From positions 3,720,001 through 3,784,000 of the forward strand of contig JAJUBI010000003.1 of assembly GCA_022419385.1 (NCBI GenBank): a stretch of DNA of 64,000 nucleotides. The letters are read 5' to 3'. Under the pieces are notes generated by a model. That model was not told where the DNA came from. It saw only the letters and a program-made list of their open reading frames with translations, and did no database searches. This document shows positions 58,311-64,000 of this stretch, one piece after another. The stretch is from Paraconiothyrium sp. Pb-2020 (lineage: Eukaryota; Ascomycota; Dothideomycetes; Pleosporales; Didymosphaeriaceae). A program made the position numbers and the translations under genes. Within the stretch, counting starts at the first letter, position 1. Every line of letters starts with the position of its first letter.

Positions 58311-59431
58311 ATGAGCTCCAAACAGCTTGGAAAACGGGGCGTAACCGACTATTTCGATCCGCACTCATACTACAGATTCCACCATAAGATCCGTCCGGAC
58401 GAAACTCTTTACATCACAGACAGTGATGGTAACGTTGACATGGGCCCATTTAATACTTCTTCCTCGGAGAACTGGCAGGTATACTACCAGCAAGGACGCT
58501 GGTTCATCCGCCCGTATGCGACTTCAGTCGTGTCATCATGGACCGAGTATCAATTAGGCCTTGCAAAGGATGACAAAGGCAATGTCGGAGCGCTGCCGAA
58601 GCTAGCGAAGAGAAGTGGTGAGCTGGGTCAACAGTGGACCTTCGCCCAGGTCGATGACGGTAATGGTGGATATGGATACAAGATCAGCAATGCTCTCCTA
58701 GGTAACACAAGTTTCCTTGCTTTGACAGGAGACGGTGGGCAACCGGGAATGCAGAGTAGTAGCGAAGGAACCGTGTGGGACATCGAAATCAATAGACAAG
58801 CGGGGAGTCCGGGCGTCGATAACTCGTATCAAGACGTGGCAAACTTTGAGGCATGTTTCGCGGTTGTTGGCAATACGCATGCTTGTACCTAACGTGTGCG
58901 TAGGTCGCTGCTTCCTCGAGTGCGTCGTTGTCTCTGTTTACTCCAGCATCAACGGCAAGTCCGACATCGAAATCGACATCGACCTCAACGTCGACAGCGA
59001 CACATACTGCAACGGCTCCGTCGTCTTCCTCGCTCGGCTCGGGTGCAATAGCGGGTATTGCTGTAGGCGCTGCCTTGGTGCTAATCGCTGTGATTGGTGC
59101 GTGGTTCTTCTTCGCAAAGCGACGGAAGAGACACACTTCGCCGGAAGAGACATACCAAGCGCTTGAGCTCAGTCCAGAGGCAAAGATAACATACGCGCAT
59201 CTGCAAAGCCCCGTAGAAATGGGGAGTGCACCGGTGGTACACATGGCTCAAGAAAGGGGGTTTGGCGAAGAGAGATATGAGATGGGAAGCAATGCTCCGT
59301 CCGAAGGAAGTGTGTCCACACGTGGCAGCGTGCGTTCACTCGGCGACGCCATGGTTGAGCACATTACTGGTGATGATGATGGAACTAGAGATCACTCGCC
59401 TGTGGCTATGCACCCACGAGAGGGGAGTTGA
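58311..59431 (+). CDS. single-pass surface protein with Ser/Thr-rich stalk
   Basis: Exons 58311-58884 and 58947-59431 give 352 residues. The 62-nt intron uses GTACCT and CTCCAG at phase 1; the donor is imperfect, so the exact edge is less sure. The N-terminal 190 residues form an extracellular-type domain with Trp/Tyr-rich repeats (SYYRFHHKIRPDETLYI, SSENWQVYYQQGRWFIRPY, GQQWTFAQVDDG), reminiscent of ricin-type or lectin-like beta-trefoil folds. A Ser/Thr stalk follows (STSTSTSTATHT), then one transmembrane helix (AIAGIAVGAALVLIAVIGAWFFF), a stop-transfer AKRRKRH and an 85-residue cytoplasmic tail. No classical signal peptide is seen at the chosen start. The layout suits a cell-surface sensor or adhesin-like protein; function unproven. 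Confidence 0.72.
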
Positions 59432-59817
59432 AGGGTCTGTACGACTGTTAGCGCGTCTTCTGAATATCTATATGATTTCCACTGGCGGAGTATATCTGCT
59501 GGATTGATTGAATCCGTTCAATACATCTCCGATATTCTGGACGATGCAGTGACCGACCAAAATGTACTACAGCAGCTGACCGAATCGCGGATTAAGCTTC
59601 GCATCCACAACACACCGTTGCCATAGTGCAATGGAGAGTCTTGGGCCGAGGGGAGACGTGCATAGTACAGGTAAGAGACGAAGAGGGTGCGTGCGTGCGG
59701 ACTTCAGTTGCGCCCGCCCCTCGTTCTAGCCCCACCATAACTCGCGCGGTAGGGTACAAACACACCACGTCCTCTTTGCGCACCACTCAACCTCGAACAA
59801 AGCCCCAATTTTGAGCC
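59432..59817. promoter_or_regulatory. intergenic region and NMT promoter
   Basis: 386 bases between two plus-strand genes, carrying the terminator region of one and the promoter of the N-myristoyltransferase gene. No further feature recognised. Confidence 0.4.
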
Positions 59818-61594
59818 ATGCCGCAGGAGACTTCTAAGATCTCAGACCCCGATGCGACCGCCAAAGCAGCCGCCGAGGCTGTCGCCGAGTCGAGCGCACA
59901 AGATGCGCACGTCGAGTCCGCCGATGAGAGCGAAGAGGAGGAAATAATAGATGGAGCTACGGGCGCGACAGAGAAGAAGAAGAAGAGCCGGAAGCGGAAA
60001 ATCAAGGATGCTCTCAGTGGCAAGGGCAAGGCGCCCGCGATCGAGTCCACAGATGCACCTACCGCTGGAGCACACCTCAGCAAAGACCAGCTAAGCACGC
60101 TGCTGGACGCGAACCCCGCTCTGAAGAACCAATTACTTGCGAACAAGGGCAACCAGAGCTTAGAGGATATGCTCAAGAAGCTAAGCATGAACGAGATGCT
60201 TACGGGTCTCGCGCCGCAGGCGAAGAACGTGAAGGACATGGGTAGCCACCAGTTCTGGAAGACACAGCCGGTGCCGAGCTTCGACGAGATGATGGCGGGC
60301 AAGGACAAGATCGTGGACGGTCCGATAAAGGATATTGACATCGCGCGAGTTCCCAAGGAACCGAGCGAGATGTACCCAGGCTTCAAGTGGGTGACAATGG
60401 ACCTGGAGGACGAGAAGGAGCTGGAGGAGGTCTACGAACTGCTGTCAAACCATTATGTCGAGGACAACGAGGCCATGTTTAGGTTTCGGTACTCTCCTTC
60501 CTTCCTGAACTGGTACGTTCCTTCATCTTCTGCAGTTCGGGCTCGTGCTGATTATCGCTTTAGGGCTCTGAAAGCACCTGGCTGGAAGAAGGAGTGGCAC
60601 GTTGGCGTACGTGCCGAGAAATCTGGCAAGCTTGTTGCCTTCATTTCCGGTATTCCCTTGCAGCTGCGCGTGCGCGACAAGGTTCTCAATTCCTCGGAGA
60701 TCAATTTCCTTTGCGTCCACAAGAAGCTGCGATCAAAACGTCTCACACCAGTGCTCATCAAGGAGATTACGCGACGATGCTATGTCAATGGCATTTTCCA
60801 GGCTGTGTATACCGTCGGTTCTCTCCTTCCTACTCCAGTCTCAACGTGTCGTTACTACCACCGCGCCCTTGAATGGGAGAAGCTACACGACGTTGGCTTC
60901 TCGCCCCTACCGCACAACAGCACAAAGCAGCGCCAAGTCGTCCGATACAAGCTGCCAGAGAAGCCTTTTCAACCCGGCGTTCGCGAACTTAAACCTGAGG
61001 ATACTGATGTCGTACTAGACCTGCTCCAGCGATACCTCAAGCGCATGGACATGGCGCAGGAGTTCACCAAGGAAGAATTTGAGCACTGGATGTTCAACCA
61101 GAAGGGTGCGAAAGAGCAGGTTGTATGGGCATATGTCGTCGAGGACCCCGAGACGAAGAAAATCACCGACTTCTTCTCGTTCTACAACCTCGAGAGTACG
61201 GTCATTGGGCACAAGAAGCACAACCTGATCAAGGCAGCGTATCTCTTCTACTACGCCACGGAGAAGGCGTTCGGCAATGACCAGAATGTCCTGAAGCAGC
61301 GACTTAATGAGCTCGTCAAGGATGCTTTGATCCTTGCGAAGCAGGTAAGCTACCTATTCTCGCCTGACAAGTCATGCCCATACCTAACGTGCATAGGCCG
61401 ACTTCGACGTCTTCAATGCACTCACTCTCCTCGACAACCCACTCTTCCTCGAAGAACAGAAGTTTGGTGCCGGTGACGGCAATCTGCACTACTACCTCTA
61501 CAACTACCGCGCCGCACCTCTGGGTGGTGGCATCGATCAACAGAGCAGGCCTAGCACGAAGACCATGGGTGGAGTTGGATTGGTCATGTTGTAG
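59818..61594 (+). CDS. nmt1: glycylpeptide N-tetradecanoyltransferase (N-myristoyltransferase)
   Basis: Exons 59818-60512, 60564-61344 and 61397-61594 encode 557 residues. Introns (51 and 52 nt) have GTACGT..TTTAG and GTAAGC..CATAG; the first join restores SFLNWALKAPGW. The acidic/Lys-rich N-terminus (EEEEIIDG, EKKKKSRKRK) is the ribosome-targeting region found in eukaryotic NMTs. Core motifs: SHQFWKTQPVP, the acyl-CoA site SEINFLCVHKKLRSKRLTPVLI, PLPHN, DFFSFYNLEST and KFGAGDGNLHYYLYNY. The protein ends GVGLVML, so the terminal leucine carboxylate that acts as catalytic base is in place. It transfers myristate to N-terminal glycine of client proteins in the cytosol and is essential in fungi. 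Intron 1 is frame-neutral and has no stop, so unspliced annotation would wrongly insert 17 residues. Confidence 0.97.
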
Positions 61595-62012
61595 GGAAGA
61601 CTAGTACTGGATGGTGGAAAATTTATACGGTCGTGGACAAGCATCTGGAGTGCGAAAAAGGGTTATCTATTTTTAAGGTCTAAGGCATGGAAACCGAAGC
61701 ATGGCGTGGCATTGCATGAGCGTGTGGATGATATCTATCATGACTATACAGACACGGGATCAAATACGCTTTGTGAATTTCATGGAGCTAGTCCGATTAA
61801 AACTGTGAATGCATAGAGGTCATGGTGACATCTTCGCGCCGCCGACTTCGAGGAAGGGACCACTGCCATCACGCGTCATGGCCCGTGCGCCCCGATTTTC
61901 CAGACCGAGCATCCTCCGCAAGCACGCCCATCACCACAGCCATCATACCACCAATTGCGCCCCCGCGCGCCCAACATACCTTTTTCAGGACCAGGATCGT
62001 ACCGCCGCAACT

Positions 62013-62448
62013 ATGCTCGCACGAACCTTACTCGTTCCTCTGCGCCGTACCCTCCTCACGACACCCGCCCGCCTTCCCACGATTTCCCGCGCAATCCACA
62101 TACCCGCCGCCCGACCATGTCCACACACTCCCACTCCCTCCGCAATCACTAGCTTGGCATCTCGATTGAATGGTCTTCGGATACAGCAACAAACAAGAGG
62201 CATGAAGGTGCGGTCGTCGGTCAAGAAGCTGTGCGACGGGTGCAAAAGCGTGAGAAGGAAGAAAGGGAAGTACGTGTATATTATTTGCAGCAAGAACCCG
62301 AAACATAAGCAGAGGTATGTACAAGTTCTCTTTGAAGAAACAAGGAGGGAGGGTTTAGAATTGAACCTAGGTGGAGATGGTGCAGAGCATAGTGTGGTGT
62401 GCGAAATTTGGACATTGGCTAACATCTGGGGTGTGCAGGCAGGGATAG
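62013..62448 (+). CDS. rtc6: mitochondrial ribosomal protein bL36m
   Basis: Exon 1 62013-62314 and exon 2 62439-62448 encode 103 residues. The 124-nt intron (GTATGT, GGCTAAC, TGCAG) lies within the codon before the final Gln-Gly-stop, so exon 2 is only 10 nt. The join gives KHKQRQG and stop, exactly the expected bL36 C-terminus; unspliced reading would run on for 70 unrelated residues. The N-terminal 65 residues are Arg/Thr/Pro-rich with no acids, a mitochondrial targeting sequence. The mature part starts MKVRSSVKKLCDGCKS, with the zinc-ribbon ligands C, C, C and H (CDGC, then C and H in IICSKNPKHK). It is a component of the mitochondrial large subunit; yeast RTC6 is the counterpart. Start chosen at the ATG opening the basic presequence. 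Confidence 0.93.
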
Positions 62449-62874
62449 AGATTGCGAGATACGGGCGATGCGGTTTCGAAGACGTGGCTGGTCGGATAGA
62501 TATACCGAAGAGGTCGACATGTACATACGGATAAGGAGCGATACTGGGACACTGGATAATTGTTTAAAGACAGAAGAAGTGTATCATATGTAGGAAATCG
62601 CATCAAAGGCGCTCTGGATTCGGTCAATGGAGACCCTGTAACACATACTCTCAGCTACGAATGTCCACCCTGCATTATACTAGCTATGCATATTCAGTAC
62701 AGCGTTTCACGAGTTGAAGTTTGATTATAGTCCTTCTGAGCGTGCTTTGCGCATAACTAGCTTCATGAGATCCCTCGCAACTTTTGATTCCTGCAACGCC
62801 ATCTTGAAAACACTGTCCGAAGGGTATCGAGCATAAATACGAAGACAATATTCGACGATCGTGCAGATCGTCAC
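62449..62874. other. convergent 3' region
   Basis: 426 bases between the 3' ends of the bL36m gene and the minus-strand gene to its right. No feature recognised apart from expected 3' untranslated sequence. Confidence 0.45.
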
Positions 62875-64000
62875 TCATCGCCAACCACGGCGCTCTTCAT
62901 CATAGGGAAAACTTTCTCCTTGATTCCTAGAAGATGCCCTCACAGGATAGTCTTGAGGGCTCGCCGGGTACTCTTGAGCGTTGCTGGGGATGCGGTCCCT
63001 TCCTTGATAGCGAGGGACCTCGAGGATAGTGCCACCGGGACTTCTCAGCGGACTTCGATTTGGCACCTGAGGCCTCGTAACGTAATCGTTCTCCGTGAGC
63101 CTGTAGCTTTGGTCCCTGTAGCTCTGTTCCATTTTCTGACTTGCAAACTCTCTTTGCATCATCTTCTGGTTCTCGCGGCGTTCTGCGAGGTTGCGCTCAG
63201 TAGCAGAGCGACTTTCGGCGCGTCCAATACCTATGTTGTCTATCTTCTCGCCGAGACGACGTATCTCGTTGTTCATCATGGTGGCACCGTCAAGCGTGGT
63301 GCTATCTAGTTCTTCTGTGGGGGGAGGAGTGCTGGCTTCCAACTCGGCAGGCTGGCCTCTGATGGGTGTTGGGTCCCAAGGGCGTTGCCAACACCATGAA
63401 CGCTGCTGAGAGGCTTCGAGCAGCTCAGTTTGGCCATTCGTCACCCATTCTGGGCATCGTTTGAGGTCGGTGCAGAGGAAGTAGCGCACGCCGTCGGTAT
63501 GTTTGAGGGATTGCACGTCGACGGATAGAGTCGAAAGAACTTGAAGAACCCCATACAGAAGCACCCAGCGTCCGAGGCGTGCTTCCCGCGGCGTCGTAGC
63601 CTTGAGGTCTGCACCGAGTTCAAACTGCTCAAAACTATCGATGAGAACGTTGCCGCTGAATGAGGAGTCCAGCTTTTCGATGTTCGTAGCATCGCTGAAT
63701 ACGATCGACAGCTGTAGATGCGTCTTAGCGTCCTTCGTCGTATCTATCTTGCTCTTCTTTAGACCACCAAAAAGACCTTTTTTTTGTGCCATTCTTGTCT
63801 GTGGTACATCCCGCGGCAGTAACGGATACGCATGAGGGATGTGGGAGTACCCGTGCTTGTTGTCCCAAGTCACCAGGACGTCCGCGAGCGCTAGCTCGGG
63901 TAGGTTTGCTCTGAAATCCTCAGTTCTCAGGTTCGCCATCTGCCACTTGTTCCCGGGCCGTTCTTCCCGCACGTCCCAAACCACGTCTCGGTTAACGAGG
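62875..64000 (-). CDS. uncharacterised fungal protein, 5' end outside the window
   Basis: The frame is open to the right edge (reading LVNRDVVWDVRE at the border), so the start and possibly upstream exons are missing. About 375 residues are visible. The first 200 look folded: ADVLVTWDNKHGYSHIPHAYP, GNVLIDSFEQFELGADL, EARLGRWVLLYGVLQVLSTL and VRYFLCTDLKRCPEWV, the last with a possible C..C pair. This pattern is that of a fungal-specific family of unknown function (I believe the DUF8004 group, from memory). The remainder is a disordered tail with a coiled-coil-prone segment (MNNEIRRLGEKIDNIG; ERRENQKMMQREFAS) and Arg/Pro/Tyr-rich ending. Function unknown. Confidence 0.75.
   Translation of the reverse strand, partial: LVNRDVVWDVREERPGNKWQMANLRTEDFRANLPELALADVLVTWDNKHGYSHIPHAYPLLPRDVPQTRMAQKKGLFGGLKKSKIDTTKDAKTHLQLSIVFSDATNIEKLDSSFSGNVLIDSFEQFELGADLKATTPREARLGRWVLLYGVLQVLSTLSVDVQSLKHTDGVRYFLCTDLKRCPEWVTNGQTELLEASQQRSWCWQRPWDPTPIRGQPAELEASTPPPTEELDSTTLDGATMMNNEIRRLGEKIDNIGIGRAESRSATERNLAERRENQKMMQREFASQKMEQSYRDQSYRLTENDYVTRPQVPNRSPLRSPGGTILEVPRYQGRDRIPSNAQEYPASPQDYPVRASSRNQGESFPYDEERRGWR

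Overview
The window looks like nuclear DNA from a filamentous ascomycete fungus, most likely a dothideomycete. Introns are short (mostly 45-60 nt) with GT..AG borders and CTAAC/CTGAC branch sites, start codons often follow CACC or GCC, and the gene families are fungal (Zn2Cys6 and AflR-type regulators, GH45 endoglucanase, CorA-like proteins, a BOI-type SH3-SAM-PH protein, fungal GT31). The class assignment is inference. About twenty genes can be supported. Many have exons too short to see as long open frames; I rebuilt these by matching splice sites, phase and family motifs.

Layout. 1-3.2 kb: an isolated, intronless cytochrome P450. 5.4-7.5 kb: a three-exon uncharacterised gene. 10.4-20.4 kb is housekeeping: a small basic protein, an RRM-like protein, a large SP-RING (SUMO ligase-like) protein and, divergently, a BOI1/2-type polarity protein. 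20.9-25.5 kb: small putative membrane ORFs, a proline-rich type II membrane protein and a convergent GT31 glycosyltransferase with a C-terminal PAN-like module. 26.8-28.4 kb: a DHA1-type MFS exporter. 29.8-32.5 kb: a seven-exon CorA-like gene and a secreted GH45 endoglucanase.

33.9-43.0 kb is the most interesting stretch: a sugar-porter MFS transporter, a divergent regulator with two tandem Zn2Cys6 clusters, an AtuA/DUF1446-family enzyme and a divergent AKR7-type aldo-keto reductase. Transporter, regulator and two catabolic-type enzymes side by side suggest a small uncharacterised catabolic cluster. This is an inference from context.

43-49.7 kb is a gene-poor stretch, ended by an orphan AflR-like regulator. 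51.6-64 kb returns to ordinary genes: an uncharacterised protein with an RVxF-like motif, a SulP sulfate permease, a single-pass surface protein, N-myristoyltransferase, mitochondrial ribosomal protein bL36m (whose last codons lie on a 10-nt exon), and an uncharacterised fungal protein whose 5' end lies beyond the right edge. I saw no transposon, CRISPR array, rRNA or tRNA gene by eye.
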